This document shows, one piece after another, positions 1 through 8,945 of a stretch of DNA of 64,000 nucleotides. Position 1 is the stretch's first letter. Every line of letters begins with the position of its first letter. The notes under the pieces are model-generated. The model was not told the origin of the DNA. It ran no database searches and saw nothing but the letters and a program-made list of their open reading frames with translations. Both the position numbers and the translations under genes were made by a program. Origin of the DNA: Nocardia veterana NBRC 100344 (GTDB lineage: Bacteria > Actinomycetota > Actinomycetes > Mycobacteriales > Mycobacteriaceae); NCBI RefSeq assembly GCF_000308855.1, contig NZ_BAGM01000065.1:51534-115533 (forward strand), in the 5' to 3' direction.

Positions 1-780
1 GTGGCCCGCGCGCTGGCGGCCGATCCGCCGGTGCTGCTGATGGACGAACCGTTCGGCGCGGTCGATCCGATCACTCGAATTCGCCTGCAGGACAGCCTGA
101 TCGCCATTCAGCACGAACTGGGCAAGACCGTGGTGATCGTCACCCACGACTTCGAGGAGGCCACCAAACTCGGTGACAAGGTGCTGATCCTGTCCGAGGG
201 CGGCCACGTCGAGCAGTACGCGCGGCCGGAGGAAATTCTCACCGCCCCCGCCACGCCGTTCGTGGAGGAGTTCGTCGGCTCGGGCGCGAAGCTGGCGTAT
301 CTGACCGTGCAGCGCGTCCGCGACGTCGACTGCGACGAGGTCGTCACCGCCCGGATCGGCGAGCCGGCGGGGGAGGTGATCGCCCGGGCGAAGGCGGCCG
401 GTCACACCTGGGTGGTGGTCGTCGACGAGGCCGGCCGGCCGCGTTCGTGGCCGACACTGGCCGAACTCGCCACCAAACCCGAAGTCTCCGACTTCCTCGA
501 TCGCCGGCTTCCGGTGGTGGCGCGCTCCTCGACGCTCAACGACGCCCTCGACACCATGCTCGCCACCAGCCAGGGCGCCGCGCTGGTCACCGACGGCCGG
601 GGCGCGGTCGTCGGCTCGCTCAGCATCGGCTCGGTGACGGAGGTGATCCGGGCCAAACTCGCCGATGTGCGCTCCGACGAGGACGACACGTCCTACGAAA
701 CGTATGTCGACGGCACCGATCCGGCGCCGACCCCGGTCGTGGCCGCCGAGGACGAACACGGATCGGCCGAGCCGTCATGA
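1..780 (+). CDS. Osmoprotectant (OpuC/ProV-type) ABC transporter ATPase, 5'-truncated by window edge
   Basis: C-terminal 259 residues of the ATPase that energises uptake of a quaternary amine such as glycine betaine, choline or carnitine. The frame is open from base 1; the Walker A motif lies outside the window. Seen here: Walker B and D-loop (VLLMDEPFGAVDP), then the H-loop (VIVTHD). A C-terminal region from about residue 98 reads as a CBS pair (VVVVDEAG..., then ...GAALVTDGRGAVVGSLSIGSV). CBS domains are typical of OpuA/OpuC ATPases, where they sense ionic strength or c-di-AMP. The stop overlaps the permease start by ATGA, so the genes are translationally coupled. The exact substrate cannot be read from sequence. 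Confidence 0.9.
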   Translation: MARALAADPPVLLMDEPFGAVDPITRIRLQDSLIAIQHELGKTVVIVTHDFEEATKLGDKVLILSEGGHVEQYARPEEILTAPATPFVEEFVGSGAKLAYLTVQRVRDVDCDEVVTARIGEPAGEVIARAKAAGHTWVVVVDEAGRPRSWPTLAELATKPEVSDFLDRRLPVVARSSTLNDALDTMLATSQGAALVTDGRGAVVGSLSIGSVTEVIRAKLADVRSDEDDTSYETYVDGTDPAPTPVVAAEDEHGSAEPS

Positions 781-1514
781 CCCGGCTGCGGCGCCTGCCG
801 ATGGATGTGTGGTTCGAACCGCTCGTCATCGCGGTGATCGGCATCGGCTACCTCGTCTGGTACCGCGCGCAGACGTTCACCGCCACCGAGCGGGCCTCCC
901 TCGGCTGGGCCAACCTGCGGACCACGATCCTCTCCCATATCGAGCTGACCGTGGTGGCGACGGTGATCGTGGTGGTCGTCGCGATTCCGCTGGGGATCGC
1001 GCTCACCCGGCCGTCGCTGCGACGGCTGGAACCGATCGCGGTGAACGTGGCCAATATCGGCCAGGCCGCTCCGGCGGTGGGTCTGCTGGTGCTGTTCACG
1101 TTCTGGCTGGGCACCGGATTCCGGACCGCGATCGTCGGTTTGGTGGTGTACGCGATCCTGCCGATCCTGCAGAACACGATCGTCGGATTGCGGCAGGTGG
1201 ACCGCCGCACGATCGAGGCCTCGCGGGGGATCGGCTTCTCCGCGGCCCGCACCCTGGTGCAGGTGGAATTGCCGCTGGCGGTGCCGGTCATCCTCAACGG
1301 CGTGCGCACCGCGCTGGTCATCCTGGTCGGCACCGCCACCTTGAGCACATTCATCGGTGCGACCAGCCTGGGCACCCTCATCACCACCGGCGTCACGCTG
1401 TTCCTGCCGAAACTGCTCGTCTCGGGCGCGATTCTGGTGGGCTTGCTGGCGTTGACCATCGACTGGCTGGGCCGGCTGGTCGAATTGGCCGCCACCCCGC
1501 GAGGTGTGTCATGA
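777..1514 (+). CDS. Osmoprotectant ABC transporter permease (OpuCB/ProW-like)
   Basis: A 245-residue inner-membrane permease partnering the upstream ATPase. The start is the ATG in the ATGA overlap with the upstream stop. Several hydrophobic helices are visible, including a long one at VVATVIVVVVAIPLGIAL. The EAA-type coupling loop reads EASRGIGFSAARTLVQVELP. Length fits OpuCB/OpuCD permeases. Classical OpuC systems carry two permeases; only one follows the ATPase here, so a second would have to lie upstream of the window or the protein works as a homodimer. The downstream lipoprotein again overlaps by ATGA. Confidence 0.92.
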   Translation: MTRLRRLPMDVWFEPLVIAVIGIGYLVWYRAQTFTATERASLGWANLRTTILSHIELTVVATVIVVVVAIPLGIALTRPSLRRLEPIAVNVANIGQAAPAVGLLVLFTFWLGTGFRTAIVGLVVYAILPILQNTIVGLRQVDRRTIEASRGIGFSAARTLVQVELPLAVPVILNGVRTALVILVGTATLSTFIGATSLGTLITTGVTLFLPKLLVSGAILVGLLALTIDWLGRLVELAATPRGVS

Positions 1515-2494
1515 CCGCGTTCGGCACCCGGGTCGCCGCCCTGCTCACCGCGCTCATCGCGCTGGCGATGCTGCCCGGCTGCGGGCTGGTGAGTTCGTCG
1601 GGCACCTTTCACGAGGCCCGGCTGCCCGACGGCAGCCGCCCGCTCGACGGCGCGAAACTGGTTGTGACATCGAAGAGTTTCACCGAAGGCGTGTTGCTGG
1701 GCAAGATCACCGCGACCTATCTGGCGGCGGCCGGCGCGAAAGTCACCGATATGACCGGGGCGCCGGGTTCGGCGTCGTCGCGGCAGGCCCAGCTCAACGG
1801 CGATGCCGACATCCTGTGGGAATACACCGGCACCGGCTGGGTCAACTACCACAACGAAACCGAGACGATCGCCGATCCTCACCAGCTCTGGCAACGCGTG
1901 CACGATGTGGAGAAGCACGACTACGACCTGGAGTGGTTGCCGCCCGCGAACTTCAACGACACCTACGCCTTCGCGGCGGCGGGCCCGACCGCGCAACGGC
2001 TCGGCGTGCGGACGCTGTCGGATGTGGCCGCCCTGCCGGTGCGGGATCGCACCTTCTGCGTGGACGACGAATTCTTCAGCCGCGCCGACGGTTTCATCCC
2101 GATGCTGCAGAAGTACGGAATTCCCTACAACGATCCGAACGGCGTGCCGGCCGGTAACGTCACCCGGATGGACGCCGGCGTCGTGTACACGGCGACCGCC
2201 AAGAGCGCGCCCTGCAACTTCGGCATGGTGTACACCACCGACGGCCGAGTGAAGAATCTGCATCTCGTCGTGCTCGACGACGACAAGAAGTTCTTCCTCC
2301 CCTACAGCGGCGCGGCCGTGGTGCGCGGCGAGATCATCGACCGCTACCCGCAGCTGCGGACGCTGCTGGGCACCATCTCCGAACGTCTGACCAACGATCT
2401 GATGCAGGAGCTCAACGGCCGCGTCGATATCGACGGCGAGGATCCCGCCGATGTCGCCTACGACTGGTTGCGGAGCGAGAACCTGGTGAAGTGA
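1511..2494 (+). CDS. Osmoprotectant-binding lipoprotein (OpuAC/OpuCC family)
   Basis: A 327-residue extracytoplasmic solute receptor for the preceding ABC genes. The N-terminus is a lipoprotein signal: basic start, hydrophobic core, lipobox LPGC at about residue 21. The mature part opens with LVVTSKSFTEGVLLGKI and continues to ILWEYTGTGWVNY, the usual start of OpuAC-family substrate-binding domains; aromatic residues of this kind form the cage for quaternary ammonium ligands. The start overlaps the permease stop (ATGA). The stop at 2494 directly abuts the stop of the convergent aconitase gene at 2495, so there is no room for a separate terminator. Confidence 0.92.
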   Translation: MTAFGTRVAALLTALIALAMLPGCGLVSSSGTFHEARLPDGSRPLDGAKLVVTSKSFTEGVLLGKITATYLAAAGAKVTDMTGAPGSASSRQAQLNGDADILWEYTGTGWVNYHNETETIADPHQLWQRVHDVEKHDYDLEWLPPANFNDTYAFAAAGPTAQRLGVRTLSDVAALPVRDRTFCVDDEFFSRADGFIPMLQKYGIPYNDPNGVPAGNVTRMDAGVVYTATAKSAPCNFGMVYTTDGRVKNLHLVVLDDDKKFFLPYSGAAVVRGEIIDRYPQLRTLLGTISERLTNDLMQELNGRVDIDGEDPADVAYDWLRSENLVK

Positions 2495-4483
2495 TCAGTC
2501 CCGGTGGCCCGCGGCCAGTCGCGCGATGATGCCGCCGGCCAACACGTCCTGGACCTGTCGTTCGGAAAGCCGGTGCCGCAGGGGGATTTCCACATCGGTA
2601 CCCGTATTCCGCGCGATCACCGTATCGCCGGCGGCGAGCGCAGCGCGCAAGCCGTCGATACGCAGGATGTCGCCGACACCGAGGCGGTCGTAATCGGCCG
2701 GATCGGCGAATTCCAGGGCCACGATCCCGAAATTCGCCAGATTCTGCCAATGGATGCGGGCATACGATTTCGCGACGACCGCCCGCAGCCCGAGATAACG
2801 TGGAGCGATCGCGGCGTGTTCGCGTGAGGATCCCTGGCCGTAGTTGTCGCCCCCGACGATCACATGACCCGTGGTGGCGGCGATCTCGGTCGCCTTCCGG
2901 GGATAGTCCGGATCGATACGGATGAACGCGAATTCGGCCAGCTTCGGAATATTGGACCGATACGGCAGCGCCCGCGCTCCGGCCGGGGAGATGTCGTCGG
3001 TGGATATGTTGTCACCGACGCGCAGCAGGACCGGCGCTTCGATCACATCGGGAAGCGGATCGAAATCCGGCAGTGCCGAGATATTGGGTCCCTTCACCAG
3101 AGGTACTGTGCGCGCTTCGGATTCGGGCAGCGGCGCGACCAGCATCGCGGTGTTCACCGACGCCCGCGACGGCAGGTTCGGCGTGGGGTAGTCGAGTGCG
3201 AGGTCTTCGGCGAGCGCGCGCGGATCGGTGATCACGCCGGTCAACGCGGAGGCCGCGGCGGTCTCCGGCGAGCACAGCCAGACCGAATCCTCGTCGGTGC
3301 CGGAGCGTCCCGGGAAGTTGCGCGGCATGGTGCGCAGCGAGTTACGGCCCACCGCCGGCGCCTGCCCCATCCCGATACAGCCCATACATCCGGACTGGTG
3401 GATGCGGGCGCCGGCCCGGATCAATTCGAACGTGGCGCCCATTCTGGTCAGATCCTCGAAGATCTCCCGCGAGGACGGATTGATATCGAAACTGACGTCC
3501 GGATGAGTCTGCCGGCCGGCGACGATCGCGGCCGCCATCGCGAAGTCCCGCAACCCGGGATTCGCCGAGGATCCGATCACCACCTGCGCCACGGGTTCCC
3601 CGGCGACCTCCCGCACCGGAACCACGTCGCCCGGTGAGGAGGGTCGCGCGATCAGCGGCTCGATGGCACCGAGGTCGATTCGTTCGTCGATGTCGTAGGT
3701 GGCGCCCGGGTCGGCGATCAGCTCGGTGAAATCGGCCGCGCGGTCCTCGGCGCGCAGAAAGTCGCGTACCGCATCGTCGGCGGGGAAAACCGTGGTGGTG
3801 GCGCCGAGTTCGGCACCCATATTCGCGATGACGTGCCGGTCCATCGCGCTCAGCGTCGCCAGGCCCGGGCCGTGATATTCGATGATCCGGTTCAGTCCGC
3901 CCTTGACGCCGTGCCGGCGCAGCATCTCCAGGATCACGTCCTTGGCCGAACACCATTCCGGCAGCGCACCGGTCAGTTCGACACCCCAGATCTGCGGCAT
4001 CGTGATGTGCAGGGGTTCACCGGCCATCGCCAGGGCCACCTCGAGACCACCGACGCCGATCGCGAGCATGCCGAGCGACCCGCCCGCGGGCGTATGCGAA
4101 TCCGAGCCGACCATCGTCACCCCGGGTTTGCCGAAGCGCTGCATATGGGTGGGATGCGAGACACCGTTGCCCGGCTTGGAGAACCAGAGCCCGTAGCGGC
4201 GACAGGCCGAGAGCAGGAATTCGTGATCCTGGGCGTTCTTGTCGTCGGTCTGCAGCAGATTGTGGTCCACGTACTGGGCGCTGAGCTGGGTGCGGACGCG
4301 ATCGAGCCCGAGCGCCTCGAGTTCCTGCATCACCAGGGTGCCGGTCGCGTCCTGGGTCAGGGTCTGGTCGATCCGCAGCGCGATCTCCTCCCCCGGCCGC
4401 ATCCGCCCCGATACCAGATGCGAGGCGATCAGCTTCTGTGCGACGCCGCGCGGCGCATCCTGGGACATCTCCTGGTCGGCCAT
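2495..4483 (-). CDS. Aconitate hydratase, single-chain family of about 660 residues
   Basis: A 662-residue aconitase from ATG 4483; an in-frame ATG at 4501 would add six residues but lacks a better ribosome site. Seen: N-terminal ...DATGTLVMQELEALG, VGSDSHTPAGGSLGML, the cluster motif SGCMGCIG (Cys366 and Cys369), and a C-terminal swivel domain with GGDNYGQGSSREHAA. The first iron-sulfur ligand position, normally Cys in GSCTN, is Ser306 here (GSSAN). Length matches the short putative aconitase family rather than the roughly 900-residue AcnA. It would interconvert citrate and isocitrate; it might also hydrate 2-methyl-cis-aconitate for the prpDBC operon 6 kb away, which is inference only. Confidence 0.88.
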   Translation of the reverse strand: MADQEMSQDAPRGVAQKLIASHLVSGRMRPGEEIALRIDQTLTQDATGTLVMQELEALGLDRVRTQLSAQYVDHNLLQTDDKNAQDHEFLLSACRRYGLWFSKPGNGVSHPTHMQRFGKPGVTMVGSDSHTPAGGSLGMLAIGVGGLEVALAMAGEPLHITMPQIWGVELTGALPEWCSAKDVILEMLRRHGVKGGLNRIIEYHGPGLATLSAMDRHVIANMGAELGATTTVFPADDAVRDFLRAEDRAADFTELIADPGATYDIDERIDLGAIEPLIARPSSPGDVVPVREVAGEPVAQVVIGSSANPGLRDFAMAAAIVAGRQTHPDVSFDINPSSREIFEDLTRMGATFELIRAGARIHQSGCMGCIGMGQAPAVGRNSLRTMPRNFPGRSGTDEDSVWLCSPETAAASALTGVITDPRALAEDLALDYPTPNLPSRASVNTAMLVAPLPESEARTVPLVKGPNISALPDFDPLPDVIEAPVLLRVGDNISTDDISPAGARALPYRSNIPKLAEFAFIRIDPDYPRKATEIAATTGHVIVGGDNYGQGSSREHAAIAPRYLGLRAVVAKSYARIHWQNLANFGIVALEFADPADYDRLGVGDILRIDGLRAALAAGDTVIARNTGTDVEIPLRHRLSERQVQDVLAGGIIARLAAGHRD

Positions 4484-4642
4484 CTGCCCTCCTCCGCGCA
4501 TCCGTGCGCCGGGACTCCGGTGCCGAACGCAGTCGTTGGTCCGATGTCACCTCCAGCATGCGCCGATCCGCGCCGGCGCGCTCGAGTCCCACCCGCACCG
4601 GGCCGGGCACGGATCCGTCCGGCCGCCTCCGGACCTCGCGGC

Positions 4643-5392
4643 TCAGCGTCGCGATCGACGGGTTACCTTGCCGGTGAACGGATCCCGGTCGGTGAGGCAG
4701 TAGACGCCGCCGACCGGATCGGCCATCACCAGCCACTGTGCCCCCGGGCCGACCCGCCGGGCACCCAGCGATTCGTGCCAGGCGGCGACGGCCTCGATGT
4801 CCGAGCAGGCGATGTCGATATGGGCTCCGGCTGTCGAGTCCGGCCCCAACCGCTGCAGCAGCATCCGCACCGGCAATCGCGGTGGCACCAGCAGCCGACG
4901 GAATTCCGAACCGCTGGTCGGTCGCAGCGGCCAGCCGGTCAGGGCGGTCCAGAATCGGAGCTCGGCATCGAATGCGGCGGGTGGAATGTCGAGGCAGATC
5001 TGGTCCACCCGGCTCACCGCGCCGTCGGGGCCCGACACCGGAGCGGGAATGTGCTGCCCGCGCCCGGTGGTCAGGCAGAATCGCTGTCCGCCGGGTGAAC
5101 GCACCAGCGACCAGGTGTCGTGATCGGCGAGCAGCGTCGCACCGCAGGCGCGGGCCCGGTCGCGCGCGGCGGCCAGATCGTCGACGTCGAGATCCGGATG
5201 GGCCCCACCGTCGTCACCGACCGCCTGGGCAGCGAGGTACGGATCGCCGACGCCCGGACGCAGGGTGGCGAATTCCGCATGGTCCCCCTGCCGGGGCGTG
5301 AGCCGCGTCCCGCTGACCGTGGTCCAGAAGGCGAACGCCTCGTCGAAGCGATCGGCGGGACGGTCGATGTACAGCCAGTTCCAGCGAATCAT
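4643..5392 (-). CDS. Two-domain VOC (glyoxalase/bleomycin-resistance fold) protein
   Basis: A 249-residue protein made of two VOC modules, about residues 1-115 and 125-240. The first opens WNWLYIDRPADRFDEAFAFW and the second VDQICLDIPPAAFDAELRFW. Each module ends in a short segment where a metal-binding Glu often sits, but the residues here (RFCLTT, VYCLTD) do not give a clear metal triad, so an enzymatic role is uncertain. The ATG at 5392 has a strong GGAGGAG site. It is separated from the aconitase start by about 160 bases and lies on the same strand. The substrate is unknown. Confidence 0.8.
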   Translation of the reverse strand: MIRWNWLYIDRPADRFDEAFAFWTTVSGTRLTPRQGDHAEFATLRPGVGDPYLAAQAVGDDGGAHPDLDVDDLAAARDRARACGATLLADHDTWSLVRSPGGQRFCLTTGRGQHIPAPVSGPDGAVSRVDQICLDIPPAAFDAELRFWTALTGWPLRPTSGSEFRRLLVPPRLPVRMLLQRLGPDSTAGAHIDIACSDIEAVAAWHESLGARRVGPGAQWLVMADPVGGVYCLTDRDPFTGKVTRRSRR

Positions 5393-5673
5393 GCACTCCT
5401 CCAGGGGTTACGGTCGCGGATCAGGGCTCCGGGGCGGCGGCGCGGACGGGCGGCACCGGGCCGCCGGACGGTGGCCTGACGAGTGGTGCGAGCCGAATTC
5501 GCCTGCGACGCCGGGCCATCTCCTCAGGGTAGCTTCCAGCACACAGCAGCGACGGCGCCGGAACGCGGCGGGGTTCGGGCGGGCCGGGGCCGTCCTCGCT
5601 ACGGACCGACGGCTCCGGGGCACCACCGTATTGGGTTCTCACGCACCGTTTCTCGGCCGTTCGCGCGGCGAGG

Positions 5674-6522
5674 CTACGGCGTGCCGAGCGGTGCCGCAGG
5701 CGCGTCGACGCGTGTCACCGCGAGCCCGGCCGCGTCCGCCAGTCTCGCGAAGGCGACCGCGTCGTAGATCGCCGCCCCGCCGGGATCGTTGTTGAAATAC
5801 ACATAGCCGTCGGCCGCGCCGAAGGTCTCCGCGAGCCGGCGCGCCCAGCCGGCCAGGGCTCGGCGGCCGTAGCGCGGATGCGGGTGCGCCCGGCCGGAAT
5901 GCAAGCGCAGATAGGCCCAATCGGTGGTGCGCCACAGCGGGGTGACCGGCCGTGATCCAGCGTCGGCCCAGCACAGCGCCGCCCCGCGGCGCTCGAGCAC
6001 CGACCGCACGGCGGGGGTCCACCACGACTCGTGGCGTGGTTCGACGGCCACCCGAACGCCCGGCGGGAACCGGACCAGGCAGTCGTCCAGCAGGACCGGA
6101 TCGGCCCGCAGGGTCGGCGGCAATTGCAGCAGGATCGGCCCGAGCCGCTCGGCCAGACCGGCGGCATGATCGAGCAACCGCTGCACGGGTTCGGCCGGCT
6201 CCCGCAGCCGCCGCACATGGGTCAGGAACCGGCTGGCCTTCACCGCGACCACGAAATCCTCGGGGGTGCGCTCACGCCAGGACGCGAACACTTCGCGGCT
6301 GGGCAACCGGTAGAAGGCGTTATTGCTCTCGACGGTCGCGAAGGCCGCCGCATACCGTTCCAGCCACAGCCGCTGCGGCAGACCGGGCGGATACAGGATG
6401 CCGCGCCAATCCCGGTACTGCCAGCCGGAGGTGCCGACGAACAGGGTCACCCTTCCATGGAACCATCTGCTCGCCCCGATCCGGCCGAGCGCGCGGCGGC
6501 GCGGGTCTATTACAGTCGTCAT
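5674..6522 (-). CDS. DUF72 family protein
   Basis: A DUF72 (YecE-like, TIM-barrel) protein of 282 residues from ATG 6522. The signature is clear: LFVGTSGWQYRDWRGILYP near the N-terminus, then YAAAFATVESNNAFYRLP, FVVAVKASRFLTHVRRL, the Glu-rich VAVEPRHESWW, and YVYFNNDPGGAA near the end. The start is uncertain: no good ribosome site precedes 6522, and a GTG at 6450, directly before LFVGTSGWQ, would match the usual N-terminus. The biochemical role of this family is not established. About 280 bases separate it from the VOC gene; no gene is seen there. Confidence 0.85.
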   Translation of the reverse strand: MTTVIDPRRRALGRIGASRWFHGRVTLFVGTSGWQYRDWRGILYPPGLPQRLWLERYAAAFATVESNNAFYRLPSREVFASWRERTPEDFVVAVKASRFLTHVRRLREPAEPVQRLLDHAAGLAERLGPILLQLPPTLRADPVLLDDCLVRFPPGVRVAVEPRHESWWTPAVRSVLERRGAALCWADAGSRPVTPLWRTTDWAYLRLHSGRAHPHPRYGRRALAGWARRLAETFGAADGYVYFNNDPGGAAIYDAVAFARLADAAGLAVTRVDAPAAPLGTP

Positions 6523-6584
6523 AACAGCGGGACACGGGGGTCGATCCGATCCGGCCCCTCAGGTTCGCCGAAGGAGTCTGCGCA

Positions 6585-7409
6585 GTGAATCCGACCGAAA
6601 TCCGCACCCACCCCTTCGATCTCGCCACCGAACTGGTGGCCTCGGGCACCGGGCGCTACCTCGGCCGGACCACCGCGGCCTATTCGAATATGGTGGGCCC
6701 CTTCGGCGACGTCACCGCGGCGACGGCGCTGCGGTCCGTCCTCGACGATCCGCGCCGCGCGGGCGAGCCGCTGTCGATCACCGTCAACTACGCGGGCCCG
6801 ATCGCGGAGGGTCCGTTCACGGTCGAGGTCCGGCCGGTGCGCACCAATCGCAGCACCCAGCACTGGATCGTCACCCTGAGCCAGGACGACGCGGTCACCA
6901 CCACCGCGACCGTGATCTGTGGTTCCCGGCGGCCGACGTGGTCGGAAACCGAGCTCGAGCCTCCGGCCGTGCCCGCCCCGGAGGCCGTGGCACTCGCGCA
7001 GCCGCCGGAATTCCCGGTGTGGATGCGCAATTACGAGATGCGTTTCGTCGAAGGCGGCGGTCCGCTCGCCGGTGAGCCCGAGGAACGACCGCATTCGGTG
7101 ACCACCCTGTGGGTCCGGGACACACCCGCCCGGCCGCTGGACCATCTCGCGGTGACCGCTCTGAGCGATGTGTTCATCCCCCGCGTCATGGTGCGTTTCG
7201 GCCGCCTGGTGCCGGCCGGTACCGTCACCCTGACCGTGTACTTCCACGCCGATGCCGCCACCCTGGCCGCGCACGGCGACGCCCACGTCCTGGCCACCGC
7301 CCGCGCCCAGCATTTCGGCGCGGGATTCTTCGATCAGACCGCCGGGCTGTGGACCACCGACGGTGTCCCGCTCACCACCACGCATCAGCTGGTCTACTTC
7401 AAGCACTGA
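6585..7409 (+). CDS. Thioesterase-family protein (double hot-dog acyl-CoA thioesterase-like)
   Basis: A 274-residue protein resembling TesB/PaaI-type double hot-dog acyl-CoA thioesterases. The N-terminal half holds YSNMVGPFGDVTAATALRSV, matching the helix of the first hot-dog domain; the second half carries LDHLAVTALSDVFIPRV, the corresponding stretch of the second. Predicted to hydrolyse acyl-CoA thioesters; chain length cannot be read. The GTG start at 6585 has a GAAGGAG site. It is divergent from the DUF72 gene with a 62-base gap and is followed by the lipase-maturation-factor-like gene on the same strand. Confidence 0.8.
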   Translation: MNPTEIRTHPFDLATELVASGTGRYLGRTTAAYSNMVGPFGDVTAATALRSVLDDPRRAGEPLSITVNYAGPIAEGPFTVEVRPVRTNRSTQHWIVTLSQDDAVTTTATVICGSRRPTWSETELEPPAVPAPEAVALAQPPEFPVWMRNYEMRFVEGGGPLAGEPEERPHSVTTLWVRDTPARPLDHLAVTALSDVFIPRVMVRFGRLVPAGTVTLTVYFHADAATLAAHGDAHVLATARAQHFGAGFFDQTAGLWTTDGVPLTTTHQLVYFKH

Positions 7410-7489
7410 CCCGTCCGCCGAGTCGGCGCGGTCGATTGCGGGTATGCCACCGGGTGGACGCAGGTCTGCCGACCCGAGGAGCGGTGAGC

Positions 7490-8926
7490 ATGCACTGGTT
7501 CGGTGCGCCGGAGTACTGGTTGGCGCGCGAGGTCTTCCAGCGCGGTCTGGCGGTGATCTACCTGGTCGCGTTCGTCGGCGCGGCCCGGCAGTTCCGGGCG
7601 CTGCTCGGTGAACACGGCATGTTGCCGATCCCCCGATACCTCGCACGGGCCTCGTTTCGGCAGTCACCGAGCCTTTTCCACCTGCACTACTCGGATCGCT
7701 TCTTCGCCGCGCTCGCCTGGACGGGCGCCGCGCTGTCGCTCGCCCTGGCCGCCGGTGCGGGCGACCGGGTTCCGTTGTGGGCGGCCATGCTGCTGTGGCT
7801 GCTGGCGTGGATCCTGTATCTGTCCATCGTCAATGTGGGCCAGACGTGGTATTCGTTCGGCTGGGAATCACTGCTGCTGGAGACCGGGTTCCTCGCGGTC
7901 TTTCTGGGCAACGACCGCACCGCGCCGCCGGTCCTGGTGTTGTGGCTGGCCCGCTGGCTGCTGTTCCGGGTGGAGTTCGGCGCCGGGCTGATCAAACTGC
8001 GCGGCGACCCCTGCTGGCGCGATCTGACCTGTCTGTACTACCACCACGAGACGCAGCCGATGCCCGGCCCGCTGAGCTGGCTGTTCCACCACTTGCCGAA
8101 ACCGCTGCACCGCGTGGAGGTGGCGGCCAACCATATCGCCCAGCTGGTGGTGCCGTTCGCGCTGTTCACTCCGCAGCCGGTCGCGAGCGTGGCGGCGGCC
8201 GTGGTGATCGTCACCCAGCTGTGGCTGGTGTTGTCGGGCAATTTCGCCTGGCTGAACTGGCTGACGATCGTGCTGGCCTGCACCGCGATCGATGCTCATT
8301 CGGCCGCGGCCGTGCTCCCGCTTCCGGCCGCACCCGCCCTGGCCGATCCCCCACTGTGGTTCACGGTCGTGACGTGCGCGTTCGCCGCGCTGGTCGTCGT
8401 CCTGAGCTACTGGCCGGCGCGGAATCTGCTGTCCGGGCGGCAGCTGATGAACGCCAGTTTCAACCGCTACCACCTGGTGAACACCTACGGCGCGTTCGGC
8501 CGCATCGAACGCAAGCGCTGGGAGTTGGTGATCGAGGGCACTCGCGATCACCACGTCACCGCCGAAACCCGCTGGCGGGAGTACGAATTCAAGGGCAAGC
8601 CGGGCGATCCGCACCGGCTGCCCCGGCAGTGGGCGCCGTACCATCTGCGCCTGGATTGGCTGATGTGGTTCGCCGCCATCTCCCCCGCCTACGCCCGCCC
8701 CTGGCTCGCTCCCCTGCTCCGCCGCCTGCTGACCAACGATCGAGACACCCTGAAATTGTTGCGCCACAATCCGTTTCCGGACCGGCCGCCGACCCACGTG
8801 CGGGTGCGCAACTACCGCTACCGATTCAGCAGCCGCGCCGAGCTCCGCAGCGAGCACCTGTGGTGGCATCGGGTACCGGCCGGTGACCTGGTACCCCCGA
8901 TCTCACTGTCGGCACTGGGCAGGTGA
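7490..8926 (+). CDS. Lipase maturation factor (LMF1)-family integral membrane protein
   Basis: A 478-residue polytopic membrane protein. It shows the LMF1-family pattern: an N-terminal membrane block with WYSFGWESLLLETGFLAVFL and the conserved FGAGLIKLRGDPCWRDLTCL, then YYHHETQPMPGPLSWLFHHL. The C-terminal soluble part includes NTYGAFGRIERKRWELVIEG and RVRNYRYRFS. In animals LMF1 matures lipases in the ER; the role of bacterial relatives is unknown, and folding of secreted lipases or esterases is only a suggestion. ATG 7490 is preceded by GAGGAG with good spacing. It converges on prpC, with a hairpin between the stops. Confidence 0.85.
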   Translation: MHWFGAPEYWLAREVFQRGLAVIYLVAFVGAARQFRALLGEHGMLPIPRYLARASFRQSPSLFHLHYSDRFFAALAWTGAALSLALAAGAGDRVPLWAAMLLWLLAWILYLSIVNVGQTWYSFGWESLLLETGFLAVFLGNDRTAPPVLVLWLARWLLFRVEFGAGLIKLRGDPCWRDLTCLYYHHETQPMPGPLSWLFHHLPKPLHRVEVAANHIAQLVVPFALFTPQPVASVAAAVVIVTQLWLVLSGNFAWLNWLTIVLACTAIDAHSAAAVLPLPAAPALADPPLWFTVVTCAFAALVVVLSYWPARNLLSGRQLMNASFNRYHLVNTYGAFGRIERKRWELVIEGTRDHHVTAETRWREYEFKGKPGDPHRLPRQWAPYHLRLDWLMWFAAISPAYARPWLAPLLRRLLTNDRDTLKLLRHNPFPDRPPTHVRVRNYRYRFSSRAELRSEHLWWHRVPAGDLVPPISLSALGR

Positions 8927-8942
8927 GCGGCCGGTCCCTGCC
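8917..8942. terminator. Hairpin between convergent LMF-like gene and prpC
   Basis: An inverted repeat with perfect 7-base arms (GGGCAGG at 8917-8923, CCCTGCC at 8936-8942) and a 12-base loop. It overlaps the stop of the upstream gene and lies just beyond the prpC stop. No T-run follows, as is usual for actinobacterial hairpin terminators. It could serve both strands. Confidence 0.4.
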
Positions 8943-8945
8943 GAG

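Noticed and set aside
848..2263. Long minus-strand open frame of 471 codons opposite the OpuC permease and receptor genes
   Set aside because: Low-complexity His/Arg/Gly/Val-rich translation without any motif; it is the antisense shadow of two well-supported genes.
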